From Modestobacter sp. VKM Ac-2984 (GTDB lineage: Bacteria; Actinomycetota; Actinomycetes; Mycobacteriales; Geodermatophilaceae), in contig NZ_JAPVBJ010000012.1 in the NCBI RefSeq assembly GCF_026967985.1, positions 93,214 to 157,213 of the forward strand: a stretch of 64,000 bases of DNA. Reading direction: 5' to 3'. The notes beneath the pieces were generated by a model. The model ran no database searches. It was given only the letters and a program-made list of their open reading frames with translations, and had not been told where the DNA came from. Every line of letters begins with the position of its first letter. Positions within the stretch are counted from its first letter, which is position 1. The translations under genes were made by a program, and so were the position numbers. This document shows, piece by piece, positions 42,501 to 50,295 of the stretch.

Positions 42501-45182
42501 GCGTCGGTGGCCGGGCTGGCGGTGCCGTGGAACTGGAACCCGCTGACCGACCCGCTGCTGGTCGAGCGGCAGGTGGCCGCGTTGAACCGGCTCGGCTCCG
42601 CGCTGGACGGCGACCCGGCCTTCACTCCCCCGCTGCGCCGCTTCCTGGACACCGCGCCGGCGCCGGACCCGACCCGGGCGGTCGCCGTCCGGAAGCTGCG
42701 GGCGGCGCTGATCGCCCTGCCCGTGGCCTGCCTGAGTTCGCTGGACCAGCTCCTCGCCTGGGCCGGGGACACCGGCATCGTGCGGCTGTGGGAGGCGACG
42801 CAGGACGAGCGGGCCGTCGAGGAGTTCGGCGTCCCCTCGCTGGGGCACTGGCTGGACCTGCTGCGGCACCTGCACCTGCTGGAGGCCGCCGGGCTGGCCG
42901 AGGCGCGCGCCGCGCTGCTGTCCGGGGCGGTGCCGGCCGACGGCGCCGTCGCCGCCTTCGACCGTGGGGTGGCCGAGGCGTCCTTCGCCGAGCGGTCGGC
43001 GGCCGGCGGGCTCGGTGCGTCCGACGCGCGGGCGGCGGAGCAGGCGGTCCGACGGGCGCTCACGGCTGCGGCGGCGAGCCGCGCCCAGGCGGCCGCGGCC
43101 CTCGCCGCCGGCGACCGGGTACCGGCCGTGCTGGCCACCCCGGACGCCGTGGCCCGCTTCCTCCCCGCGACCGCCGGCTCCTTCGACCTGCTGGTGGTCG
43201 AGGACGCCTCGTCGCTGCGGGTGGCCGACGCGCTCGGTGCGCTGGGCCGGGCCAGCGCGGCGGTCGTGGTCGGCGACCGCCAGCAGCTGCCGCCGCGCGC
43301 CGCGGTCGACGAGCCCGCCGACGAGGGGCTGCTGGCCGCCTGCCTGCGGGCCGGGGTGCCCCGGCGGGAGCTGACCTGGCACCACCGCAGCGCCGACGAG
43401 TCGCTGGTCGCCCTCCCCAACGCCGTCGGCTACGGCTCCCGGCTGACGACGGTCCCCGGCCCACCGGCCGGGCCGGCGATCTCGCTGGTGCGGGTGGACG
43501 GGGTGTTCCTGCGCACCGGCGAACAGCGGGAGACCAACCCGGCCGAAGCGGAGGCGGTGGTCGCGGAGCTGCGGCAGCGGTTCGCGGCGTCGCCGGAGGC
43601 GGTGCCGTCGGTGGCCGTGCTGACCCTGCACGGGCCGCAGCGCCGGCTGATCGAGGGCCTGCTGCGGGTGGGCCGGGACCGGGTGGCCGAGGCGTTGGAC
43701 CGGGGCGAGCTGCGGGTCCGGGAGGTGGAGGCGGCGCAGGGCGAGGAGGCCGACGTCGTCCTGCTGTCGCTGGGGTGCGCGGCCGACGAGCACGGCTGCC
43801 TGCCGCTGGACCTCGGGCCGCTGAACCGGGCCGGCGGTGAGCGGCGGCTGACCGTGGCGGCGACCCGGGCACGCCGGCAGGTGGTGGTGTTCGCGTCCTT
43901 CGCGCCGTCGCTGCTGCGGCCGGCGACGACGGGGCAGCCGGGCGTCCGCCGGCTGCGGACCTGGCTGGAGCAGGCGCTGCGCGGCGTGGACGCGGTCCCG
44001 CGCAGCGCCGTGGCGACGCGCGATCCGCACCGCGAGGAGGTCGCGGCGGCGCTGCGGGGCCGGGGGCTGGTGGTGCGCACCGACGTCGGGCTCTCCCGGT
44101 TCCGGGTCGACCTGACCGTGGCCCGGCCGGAGGCGCCGGAGCGGCCGGTGCTGGCGGTGCTGCTGGACGGCCCGGCGTGGGCGCAGCGGGCGACGGTGGA
44201 CCGCGAGCTGGCGTACCTGGAGCTACAGGGCTGGCCGACGGTGGAGCGGGTGTGGCTGCCGGAGTGGCTGGCCGAGTGGGAGACGGTGCTCGACCGGCTG
44301 GTCACCGCGGTGGCGGAGGCCTCCCCGGTGGAGCCGCTGCTGCCGCCGCTGCCGGCCCCGGTCGCCGCGGTCGACGAGCCGGCGGAGGAGATCGACCCGT
44401 TCGACCCGGAGGCCCCCGACGACCTGGACGAGGTGTCGACGGCGGAGCCGGTGCGCTGCGCGGCGCACCCGGTGGTGACGCCGGCGCTGCTCGCCGGTGA
44501 GGTGCCGTTCCGGGCGTGGACGCCGAAGCCGGTGGGCGAGCCGCGGATGCTGCGGCAGTTGGAGAACCCGGAGGCGGCCCGGCTGGTGCGGCGGGTGCTG
44601 GCGGCCGGGATCCGGGCAGAGGGGCCGATCCACCGGGAGCGGCTGGCCCGGCTGACGGCGGCGGCGTTCGGGGTGCCGCGGGTGAACGCGGCCCGGATGG
44701 AGTCGATCCTGGCGCTGCTGCCCGAGCCCGGCGCGGAGTTCCTGTGGCCGGCGACGTCGGACCGGACGCCACCAGACCCGGCCGGGTGGACGACGTTCCG
44801 GCGGCAGGCGACGGGCACCGACCGGGCGCTGGAGCACGTGCCGCCGGAGGAGATCGGCAACGCGATGGTGGCGCTGTGCCGGTCGGTGGCCGGGATGACC
44901 CGTGACGACCTGTTCCAGCAGACGCTGGCGGTGTTCGGGCACCGCCGCCGGCACCCGGTGCTGATGCCGCTGCTCGAGGTGGCGCTCGCGCAGGCGGTGC
45001 GCGCCGGCCGGATCACCCGGCAGGGCGCCGGTCAGTGGCTGACCGCGGTGGCCGAGGGCGATGCGGACCTGCAGGCGGTCGCGACCCCACCTGTCCCGGA
45101 CAGCGCCGCAGTGCCGGAAGGGCTCGCAGTGCCGGAAGGGCTCCCGGCGCCGGAAGGCCTCGACCAGCCCGTCGCCGGGTGA
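39507..45182 (+). CDS. Giant DUF4011 / SF1 helicase-like protein (paralogue 2, degenerate motifs)
   Basis: A 1,891-residue paralogue of 5929-12033 with the same order of domains and a similar N-terminus. Differences: the transglutaminase-like Cys is Ser238 (GTSLD), the DUF4011 LLDLSxRN motif has become LLDLDRADGG, Walker B reads VVEDASSL (Glu1232-Asp1233) instead of VFDEAS, motif WHYRS is WHHRS and AVTRAR is AATRAR. Walker A is intact (GAPGTGKSQ, Lys677). The Vsr-like domain again has LLDG (Asp1554). The linker before DUF3320 is short. It ends with three near-repeats of VPEGLA. It may still bind ATP, but helicase activity is doubtful; a structural or regulatory partner of paralogue 1 is possible. 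Confidence 0.88.
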   Translation: MGVSPCPQHTAEAESSVSVELDCVPVVGEALARAGVPVVAVLTLTGGTEPVHGARVSVTISTPAGPLGASAEVTVDVDPGRTTVLTDVDLCLDPAVLAAVAEPGTATVEARVERDGRLLGCTRTAVRVLAAGQWLAAPTPLALELLAAHVQPGSPAVAGLVGAAADLLRQRTGDPTVGGHPTGAAHIGATRIDETAAAIVEAMRRRAIRPRPPVAGWADVPQRVRTPDQVLDDRAGTSLDTVLTLAAALEHAGIRPLLWIAADGATCPGHAFLGYWRTERCAESAATTEVSGLAELVELGQIALVETTMLGIAAEPATFGDLHRTAAAAWLAGDLHRVLGVTDVHRARLDGVVPLPLPQLPDHRPAASPSRPSGRPTGTTAALLDLDRADGGTVPITVPPGRLTVLAERLAADAALTLVPTDQLGAAARRRGIRSARDLPPHQLGELLVEHGGLYTGLGSADYAHRLAALADQAAALLEETGAGDLHLALGSVTWELDGRSVRSPLALVPVLLTRVASTGAYRLTADPAGAIGPNGQLLAELRRRTGVTVPALEADVDLDLAVALPALRQGLAQRGLPHRVEPTADLALLPAAAARIRQDADHLGAAALRNPLVPVLLRPGQPFVDPAPAPGTALATDLTELAATLPLPADTDQLRAITDATAGRTFVLEGAPGTGKSQTVANLVAAAAAGGQRVLVLAAQQSALDTVSRRLAGVGLGGLVTTLRRPADAPSEAGSPPDAPALPDELRTARRELAGYAERLHAPNSAGLSLYAARAGVLSAVPGTPALPLATTYVATASARTTAKVHELLTTLPEVAARTRPRPRHPWGFLDSADADPVAVHAAVLAVDTALRALPPAGPLARVIAAARNPEDLDAVTTVLSGPDVPLAAVDAVRTQQWAQDVDALLAEVSAFVTAAHPGLDVALPEALDLPLAGIAEDAEQAAVSGRFGRAKRLAAVLTELTPSLRPDAHVEPTDVPLLTAELLQVQGAARELTLRCASVAGLAVPWNWNPLTDPLLVERQVAALNRLGSALDGDPAFTPPLRRFLDTAPAPDPTRAVAVRKLRAALIALPVACLSSLDQLLAWAGDTGIVRLWEATQDERAVEEFGVPSLGHWLDLLRHLHLLEAAGLAEARAALLSGAVPADGAVAAFDRGVAEASFAERSAAGGLGASDARAAEQAVRRALTAAAASRAQAAAALAAGDRVPAVLATPDAVARFLPATAGSFDLLVVEDASSLRVADALGALGRASAAVVVGDRQQLPPRAAVDEPADEGLLAACLRAGVPRRELTWHHRSADESLVALPNAVGYGSRLTTVPGPPAGPAISLVRVDGVFLRTGEQRETNPAEAEAVVAELRQRFAASPEAVPSVAVLTLHGPQRRLIEGLLRVGRDRVAEALDRGELRVREVEAAQGEEADVVLLSLGCAADEHGCLPLDLGPLNRAGGERRLTVAATRARRQVVVFASFAPSLLRPATTGQPGVRRLRTWLEQALRGVDAVPRSAVATRDPHREEVAAALRGRGLVVRTDVGLSRFRVDLTVARPEAPERPVLAVLLDGPAWAQRATVDRELAYLELQGWPTVERVWLPEWLAEWETVLDRLVTAVAEASPVEPLLPPLPAPVAAVDEPAEEIDPFDPEAPDDLDEVSTAEPVRCAAHPVVTPALLAGEVPFRAWTPKPVGEPRMLRQLENPEAARLVRRVLAAGIRAEGPIHRERLARLTAAAFGVPRVNAARMESILALLPEPGAEFLWPATSDRTPPDPAGWTTFRRQATGTDRALEHVPPEEIGNAMVALCRSVAGMTRDDLFQQTLAVFGHRRRHPVLMPLLEVALAQAVRAGRITRQGAGQWLTAVAEGDADLQAVATPPVPDSAAVPEGLAVPEGLPAPEGLDQPVAG
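45111..45164 (+). repeat. In-frame tandem repeat, three 18-bp units
   Basis: GTGCCGGAAGGGCTCGCA (45111-45128), a second copy at 45129-45146 and a diverged third at 45147-45164, encoding VPEGLA, VPEGLP and APEGLD at the end of the giant paralogue. Unit length keeps the reading frame. Confidence 0.8.
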
Positions 45183-45194
45183 CCCGATCCGGCG

Positions 45195-45290
45195 GCCGGG
45201 CAACTCCGGTCGCCGGGCAACTCCGGTCGCCGGGCAACTCCGGTCGCCGGGCAACTCGGGTCGCCGGGCAACTCGGGTAGCCGGGCGACG
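45195..45290. repeat. 17-bp tandem repeat, five units plus a partial
   Basis: GCCGGGCAACTCCGGTC at 45195, 45212 and 45229; GCCGGGCAACTCGGGTC at 45246; GCCGGGCAACTCGGGTA at 45263; partial at 45280. Each unit can fold a small CCGG hairpin. It starts 12 bp after the stop codon of the giant paralogue and lies between it and the convergent DUF222 gene, so it may act as terminator or be a variable-number repeat. Confidence 0.9.
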
Positions 45291-45359
45291 TGACGGCCGC
45301 ATGCGCGCACCGGTAGCCGGCCACGGTGGGACCGTGGCCGGCTGCCGGGACCGGGCCGA

Positions 45360-46562
45360 TCAGTGCGCCAGTGCTCCGATGAGGATCTCGGTGTCGTCGG
45401 GGCGGTAGGTGCGCCATCGCCCGCCGGGATCTCGCTGGACCCGGAAGCCGTGATGCACCTTGGTGTGGTGCCGTTCGCACAACAGCGCACTGTTGGCGAG
45501 CGACGTCTCCCCGCCGTGCAGCCAGTGGATCAGGTGGTGAACGTCGCACCACCAACTCGGGGCGCCGCAGCCGGCGAACACGCAGCTCTTGTCGCGGCGT
45601 TCCACGGCCTTGCGCAGCCCGGGGGTGACCACCCGGTGATCTCGACCGAGATCGAGCGGGGTTCCGTCGGGGCCCATCACGATCCGGGAGATGCTGCCGT
45701 CACAGGCGAGGTATCGGGCCCGGGCGGCGGAGATCGTCGCTCCGAAGCCCATCTCCCCGGCACCAGGACCGGTCGCCGGGTCGACCAGGTCCTCCAGGTC
45801 GATGCCCACCACCACGTGCGGCTTCACCGTCCGCAGGATCGGCAGGTTCCCGCTGGCCAGCTGGTTGTCACACAGCTGGACGAAGGCATCGGCGTTCTGC
45901 TGCAACCGCGTCCGCTCATCGCTCTTGGGGCGGTTGGCCTGCACGATCGACTCGATCGCCGTCTGCGCCTTCTCCCCACCGGCAGCATCCAGCTCGAAGT
46001 GGCCGGTGACGGTGCCATCGGCGTGCTTGACCATCGTGAACCGCCGGCCCTCGGTCGGATCCGGCTCCGGTCCGTCGGGATCGAGGGCGTCCTCGAAGGC
46101 CTGCACCGCGGCGGCCAGCGACTCGTGCGTGGACTCCGTGGCCACCCTCGCCCACACCTGGTCGAAGGCACCCAGGTCGATGTCCTGCTCCTCGGCCCGG
46201 GCGACCTCGCGGGGGCCGATCTTCTCCGCCACCACGTTCACCTGCGCTGCGGTCACCACACCCTCGGCGAACCCGGCCGCCAGCGCCGGGAAGTGCTCCA
46301 GCACCCGCCCCGACCGCACGACCCGCGACGCCTCCGCCTGCGACAACCGGGGATGACCGATCAACCACGACCGCATCGACTTCAACCCGTCGTACTCCGC
46401 AGCCTGAGTGGTCTCCGCGTGCCGCACCGTGCGGGTCAACTCCGCCGCGACCCGATTGCCGACCTGCACCAGCAACGTCGTCCGGTCCAACACAGCGCCA
46501 TCCGTCAACCCATGCAGGTCCTCGGCCGCAAGGGCGTCCAGAGCCGACTGCAACTCGCTCAC
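45360..46562 (-). CDS. DUF222 and HNH endonuclease-domain protein (13E12-like)
   Basis: A 400-residue protein. N-terminal DUF222 (about 1-300), then an HNH domain: RRDKSCVFAGCGAPSWWCDV, HHLIHWLHGGETS and LLCERHHTKVHH, with the Cys and His of a zinc-stabilised HNH. The family is very numerous in actinobacteria (the mycobacterial 13E12 repeats); its role is not established. GTG 46562 follows GGGAGGTG. A near-consensus LexA box lies immediately upstream, so damage-induced expression is likely. Confidence 0.92.
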   Translation of the reverse strand: MSELQSALDALAAEDLHGLTDGAVLDRTTLLVQVGNRVAAELTRTVRHAETTQAAEYDGLKSMRSWLIGHPRLSQAEASRVVRSGRVLEHFPALAAGFAEGVVTAAQVNVVAEKIGPREVARAEEQDIDLGAFDQVWARVATESTHESLAAAVQAFEDALDPDGPEPDPTEGRRFTMVKHADGTVTGHFELDAAGGEKAQTAIESIVQANRPKSDERTRLQQNADAFVQLCDNQLASGNLPILRTVKPHVVVGIDLEDLVDPATGPGAGEMGFGATISAARARYLACDGSISRIVMGPDGTPLDLGRDHRVVTPGLRKAVERRDKSCVFAGCGAPSWWCDVHHLIHWLHGGETSLANSALLCERHHTKVHHGFRVQRDPGGRWRTYRPDDTEILIGALAH

Positions 46563-46579
46563 GACACCTCCCGACCGGT

Positions 46580-46595
46580 TCGAACGTGTGTACGA
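46580..46595 (-). promoter_or_regulatory. Near-consensus LexA (SOS) box
   Basis: TCGAACGTGTGTACGA on the plus strand against the actinobacterial consensus TCGAAC-N4-GTTCGA: one mismatch in twelve defined positions. It ends 17 bp upstream of the DUF222-HNH start, just before the ribosome-binding site. LexA control of 13E12-type genes is known in mycobacteria. Confidence 0.75.
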
Positions 46596-46996
46596 ATACT
46601 ACGGCCGAAGAAGGGTTGCCACAACACAAACCCCGAGGTCAGGAGCTTGTCCACAGATCACCCTGACCCCTTGACGCGAGCCGGTCCGACACACCAGCAC
46701 GCCGCTCGAACTCCCCCTCGGTCGACGCGCCAGCAGCCCACGCCGGTCTCCCCGGTCGCGACCGGACTCCAACAGCGGGCGTCGCGACAACGCCCGACGT
46801 CGGCGTGATGCGCCGAGCACAGACCGTGCACACCCGCCGGGCCGGCCAAAATCGGCTCCCGCCCGGGAACAGCCGATCCGAGCCGTCGTCGCACGCAGCA
46901 CCCTCCGGCGTTGCCCGACGTCACGTCGGCGAGTCGCCCGAGTCGCCCGGGCGTGTTGCGGCCCCACGGGGTGTCGGAACCGCGACAGGCGGCACT
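46596..46996. other. Intergenic region without a supported gene
   Basis: About 400 bp between the LexA box and the NlpC/P60 promoter. I see no open frame with a ribosome-binding site, no strong hairpin and no repeat. One isolated DnaA-like 9-mer TTGTCCACA occurs at 46647. Confidence 0.5.
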
Positions 46997-47025
46997 TTGT
47001 GACGAATCCATGACAGCCCTACCGT
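46997..47025 (+). promoter_or_regulatory. Vegetative-type promoter of the NlpC/P60 leader
   Basis: -35 TTGTGA (46997-47002), a 17-bp spacer and -10 TACCGT (47020-47025). Start of transcription would be near 47032, about 45 bases before the riboswitch P1 stem. Confidence 0.6.
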
Positions 47026-47074
47026 CATCCGCGCCCGCCGGTCCATGAGTCACCACACACGGTGACACCGGCGA

Positions 47075-47227
47075 GCACCGCCGAACCGGGCACCCGCTGC
47101 GACGTCGCAGCGAATGCCCGGACCGGGGACCCACCGCAGTTCTGGGGTGAAGCGCGACGGCATGCGAGTGCCGGAGCGCCGGGCGAGTTCCCCGCCCGAA
47201 CCCGTCAGCTAACTCGGTAGGCGGTCG
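47075..47227 (+). ncRNA. ydaO-yuaA (cyclic di-AMP) riboswitch
   Basis: The conserved 3' segment CCGCCCGAACCCGTCAGCTA ... GGTAGGCGG, the block GGGGACCCACCG and the downstream GGGGTGAA are signature elements of the ydaO class. The closing P1 stem is ACCGCC (47077-47082) with GGCGGT (47220-47225). ydaO RNAs bind c-di-AMP and usually turn expression off. In actinobacteria they commonly precede cell-wall hydrolase genes, as here; the ATG of the NlpC/P60 gene is 27 bases downstream. Confidence 0.93.
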
Positions 47228-47253
47228 AGGAGAACAAGGAGAACCCGTCGTCC

Positions 47254-47790
47254 ATGACGACCACTCGCACGTCCCCTGCCCGTCGTCCCTCTCGCTCCGG
47301 TCGCCGGGCACTGATCGCGCTGTTCGCCAGCGCCGGCGTCGCCCTCACCCCGATGGCCGCCCAGGCCTCCGTCGGTGGCGGTGGAGCGCCCGTCGCAGCA
47401 CCCGTCGCAGCAGCGGCCGCCCCGGTCGCGGCTCCGAACGCAGCTGCCCAGATCATCGTGGACACGGCGCTCGCCCAGCAGGGCAAGCCCTACGTCTGGG
47501 CCGGCGCCGGTCCGAACGTCTACGACTGCTCCGGGCTGACCCAGTACTCCTACGCGGCCGCCGGCATCACGCTGCCGCACTCCTCCCGCATGCAGTCGAC
47601 GATGGGCGTCCCGGTCGCCCGCGCCGACCTGCAGCCCGGTGACCTGGTCTTCTTCTACGACCCGGTGGGCCACGTCGGCATCTACATCGGCAACGGTCTG
47701 ATGGTGCACGCGCCGACCGCAGGGGACGTCGTCCGCACCATCAACGTCGACACGATGTGGGGCTACAACTCCGCGCGTCGTCTGGTCTGA
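47254..47790 (+). CDS. Secreted NlpC/P60 cell-wall hydrolase
   Basis: A 178-residue exported protein: signal peptide (basic start, ALIALFASAGVALTP, AQA cut near 37), an Ala/Pro linker, then NlpC/P60 with YDCSGLTQYSY (catalytic Cys), LPHSSRMQS, GDLVFFYDPVGHVGIYIG (catalytic His) and MVHAPTAGD. Such D,L-endopeptidases cut peptidoglycan stem peptides. AAGGAGAA precedes the ATG. Expression is under the c-di-AMP riboswitch upstream, which links wall cleavage to osmotic or turgor signalling. Confidence 0.93.
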   Translation: MTTTRTSPARRPSRSGRRALIALFASAGVALTPMAAQASVGGGGAPVAAPVAAAAAPVAAPNAAAQIIVDTALAQQGKPYVWAGAGPNVYDCSGLTQYSYAAAGITLPHSSRMQSTMGVPVARADLQPGDLVFFYDPVGHVGIYIGNGLMVHAPTAGDVVRTINVDTMWGYNSARRLV

Positions 47791-47820
47791 CGTCGCCCGG
47801 GGTGTTGCGACCCCGTGACG
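47791..47820 (+). terminator. Hairpin after the NlpC/P60 gene
   Basis: CGTC and CGGGGT (47791-47803) pair with ACCCCG and GACG (47810-47820) around a six-base loop, immediately after the stop codon. Confidence 0.65.
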
Positions 47821-48009
47821 ATCGGCGTTGCCTCTTGCCCCGTGTCGCCCTGCCCGCGAGGTTGGGACGTGCGAGGTAGCGAGTCCCGGCCCCGTACGGC
47901 CCGGTCGTCCGCAGGGGCGGCCGACGAACTGCGGAGGGTGTGGCGCAGTGCCGCGCCGCACCCTCCCGCAGCTGGTCAGGGCACCCAGACACGAGAGGAA
48001 ACCTCACCG

Positions 48010-48294
48010 ATGCTGACGTTGACCCCCCAGGCAGCAACCGCGATCCGCGGGATCCTCGACCAGTCCGAGATCCCCGAGCAGGGCGGCCTGCGGATCGCCA
48101 ACGACCCGACCGGCCAGTCGCTGGCGCTGAGCCTGGCCGCCGTGCCGGCCGAGGACGACCAGGTGCTGGACGAGTCCGGCGCCCGGGTGTTCCTGGACGA
48201 GAAGGCCGCGACGGTCCTCGACGACAAGGTCCTGGACGCGCAGGCCGACCCGGCCGGCACGGTCCAGTTCGGGATCGCCGAGTCCGGCGCCTGA
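48010..48294 (+). CDS. HesB/IscA-fold small protein without cysteines
   Basis: A 94-residue protein beginning MLTLTPQAATAIRGILDQSE and containing GGLRIANDPTG and LDEKAATVLDDKVLDAQ, the beta-sandwich pattern of HesB/IscA Fe-S carrier domains. It has no cysteine at all, so it cannot act as a conventional A-type Fe-S carrier. Actinobacterial proteins of this type are named Fe-S cluster assembly-like only by fold. AGAGGAAA precedes the ATG. It ends at a bidirectional terminator shared with the nucleotidase. Confidence 0.75.
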   Translation: MLTLTPQAATAIRGILDQSEIPEQGGLRIANDPTGQSLALSLAAVPAEDDQVLDESGARVFLDEKAATVLDDKVLDAQADPAGTVQFGIAESGA

Positions 48295-48374
48295 GCTCTC
48301 CCCGCACGACCACGTCCGCCCCGTTCCGGTCCGCCGGAGCGGGGCGGACGTCGTCCGAGGCCCGGACGTACGCA

Positions 48375-48408
48375 AACGCCCCGCCCTCCCGAGGGAGGAC
48401 GGGGCGTT
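48375..48408. terminator. Bidirectional terminator
   Basis: AACGCCCCGCCCTCCC (48375-48390) against GGGAGGACGGGGCGTT (48393-48408), one mismatch, two-base loop, between convergent genes ending at 48294 and 48451. Confidence 0.85.
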
Positions 48409-48450
48409 CGTCGGTCCGGAGAGGCCGTGGACCCGGCCCCTCCGGGGGGA

Positions 48451-50295
48451 TCAGCCGAGCAGCGGCTCACCGTCGCGGACGAGCTGCCAGTTCTCGACGT
48501 AGAAGTCGGCCGGGTCGATCACGCCGCGCTCCTGCGCCCACTCGATGAGCAGCTGGCGGATCTCCAGCTGCTCGTTGTAGACCACGGGCGCCGTCGAGAC
48601 GTGCGGGAAGCCGCCGCCGCCGGAGCGCCGGTAGTTGTTCACCGCCACCACGAACCGGGCGTCGTCGGCCACCGGCACACCGTCGATCTCCAGCCGGGTG
48701 ACCCGCTCCCCGACCGGGCGGGAGACGTCCAGGTCGTAGTCGACACCGGAGAGCACGTCGTAGTTGTAGTCCGGCGTCCCGTCGGCGTTGGTGATCGTCT
48801 CGGGGTCGACGTCACCGGTGGCCGGCACCTGGGTGAAGTAGCTCGCCGACTCCTCCAGGTAGTCCCGCACCTGGGCGGCGGTCATCTCCACCGCCTCCAG
48901 GGTGTTGTCGAAGACGTAGAGCCCGGCGATGTCCCGGATGGTGACCTCGCCCTCCGGGAAGACCGCCTCCCGGCTGAACGGTGCGGCGATCGACAGCACC
49001 GGCAGGTCCGCCCGCTCGGTGCCCTCCAGCGCGGCGTCGACGGTCTCGGTCTGCACCTGCTGGATGAAGTCGAGGATCGGGGTGTCGGAGTACCGGCTGG
49101 TGAGGGTGGTCAGCTCCTCGGTGGAGGTGGCCACGACCTGGTTGACGTAGTCGACCGTCGTCCGGTGCGCCTCGTCGGTGACGGCGAGGACGTCGGGGTC
49201 CTCGGGGTAGTCCTTGGTGCGCAGCGCGGTGGCCGTGGCGCCGGTGACGTCCCACTGGCCGCGGGTCTTGGTCAGCGCGAAGTCGACCTGGCTGACCGTG
49301 CCGCCCCAGCGGTAGGGCTGGGTGAGCAGCACCTCCTCGCCGGTGACCTCGTTGACCACGACCTGGGACGGGGCGTCGCGGTGCGTGTGGCCGACGACCA
49401 TCGCGTCGATGCCGGGCACCGTGCGGGCGATGACGTCGGAGGGGTTCTCCGTGCCCACGGCCGGGTCGTCGTAGGACGACGTCCCACCCACGCCGGCGTG
49501 CGCGAGGACGACGACGACGTCGGCCTGCTCGGCCACGATCGGCACCCACTCCTGCGCCGTCTCCACCATGTCGCGGAACTCGACCTGGCCCTCGACGTTG
49601 TTGCGGTCCCAGATCGCCGAGCCCGGCGTGGTCAGCCCGAGGATGCCCACGGTGACCGGCTTGGCGCCGCGGACCTTCATCTCCTGCAGCGTGTACGGCG
49701 GCAGGTACGGCTCACCGGTGGCGGCGTCGACGACGTTGGCACCGAGCACCGGGTGGTCGACGTCGTCGACGTAGTCGGCGAGGGTGTCCAGGCCGTAGTT
49801 GAACTCGTGGTTGCCGACGACCTGGGCGTCGTAGCCGATGACGTCGAAGGCCGCCGCCATCGGGTGCTCGGCCTCCGGAGGCTGCTGCGCGGCCAGGTAG
49901 GTGAGCGGGGTGCCCTGCAGGAAGTCGCCGTTGTCGACGACGAAGACGCGGTCCGCGCCCTTCTCCGCGCGCACCGAGTCGACCACGGAGGAGACGCGGG
50001 CCAGACCCGTCGCGTCCCCGGAGCGCTCGGTGTACGGGGCGTCGCGGAAGTAGTCCCAGTCCTGCACGCGGCCGTGCAGGTCGGTGGTGGCCAGCATCGT
50101 CAGCTCGAGGCTCTGCCCCGTGCCGTGCCCGCCGCCGTTGCCCTTGCCGTGCCCGTGGCCGTGCCCGTGGCCGTTGCCGTGCCCGTTGCCGTGGCCCTTG
50201 TCGTGATGGCCCGGGCTCGCTGCCGCGGGGGTCACCGCCCCGAAGGTCATCGCCAGCACTGCTGCCGCGACCGTCACCGTCGTCCGTCTGCGCAC
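48451..50295 (-). CDS. Secreted 5'-nucleotidase / UDP-sugar hydrolase family protein
   Basis: A 614-residue exported enzyme. Signal peptide ends near APAAASPG. A His/Gly-rich stretch follows (HGNGHGNGHGHGHGHGKG, about 30-60), which could bind metal. The metallophosphatase domain has TTDLHGRV, DNGDFLQGT, GNHEFNYG and GHTHRD; the C-terminal nucleotidase domain ends with NNYRRSGGGGFP and IRQLLIEW. The family removes phosphate from extracellular nucleotides or splits UDP-sugars. The GTG at 50295 is used. The enzyme is expected outside the cell or in the wall. Confidence 0.9.
   Translation of the reverse strand: MRRRTTVTVAAAVLAMTFGAVTPAAASPGHHDKGHGNGHGNGHGHGHGHGKGNGGGHGTGQSLELTMLATTDLHGRVQDWDYFRDAPYTERSGDATGLARVSSVVDSVRAEKGADRVFVVDNGDFLQGTPLTYLAAQQPPEAEHPMAAAFDVIGYDAQVVGNHEFNYGLDTLADYVDDVDHPVLGANVVDAATGEPYLPPYTLQEMKVRGAKPVTVGILGLTTPGSAIWDRNNVEGQVEFRDMVETAQEWVPIVAEQADVVVVLAHAGVGGTSSYDDPAVGTENPSDVIARTVPGIDAMVVGHTHRDAPSQVVVNEVTGEEVLLTQPYRWGGTVSQVDFALTKTRGQWDVTGATATALRTKDYPEDPDVLAVTDEAHRTTVDYVNQVVATSTEELTTLTSRYSDTPILDFIQQVQTETVDAALEGTERADLPVLSIAAPFSREAVFPEGEVTIRDIAGLYVFDNTLEAVEMTAAQVRDYLEESASYFTQVPATGDVDPETITNADGTPDYNYDVLSGVDYDLDVSRPVGERVTRLEIDGVPVADDARFVVAVNNYRRSGGGGFPHVSTAPVVYNEQLEIRQLLIEWAQERGVIDPADFYVENWQLVRDGEPLLG

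Noticed and set aside
45195..45290. Possible CRISPR-like array
   Set aside because: The 17-bp units are directly adjacent with no spacers, and there are no cas genes nearby.
46647..46655. DnaA-box-like TTGTCCACA, hinting at an origin
   Set aside because: It is single, with no cluster, no AT-rich unwinding tract and no dnaA or dnaN gene nearby.
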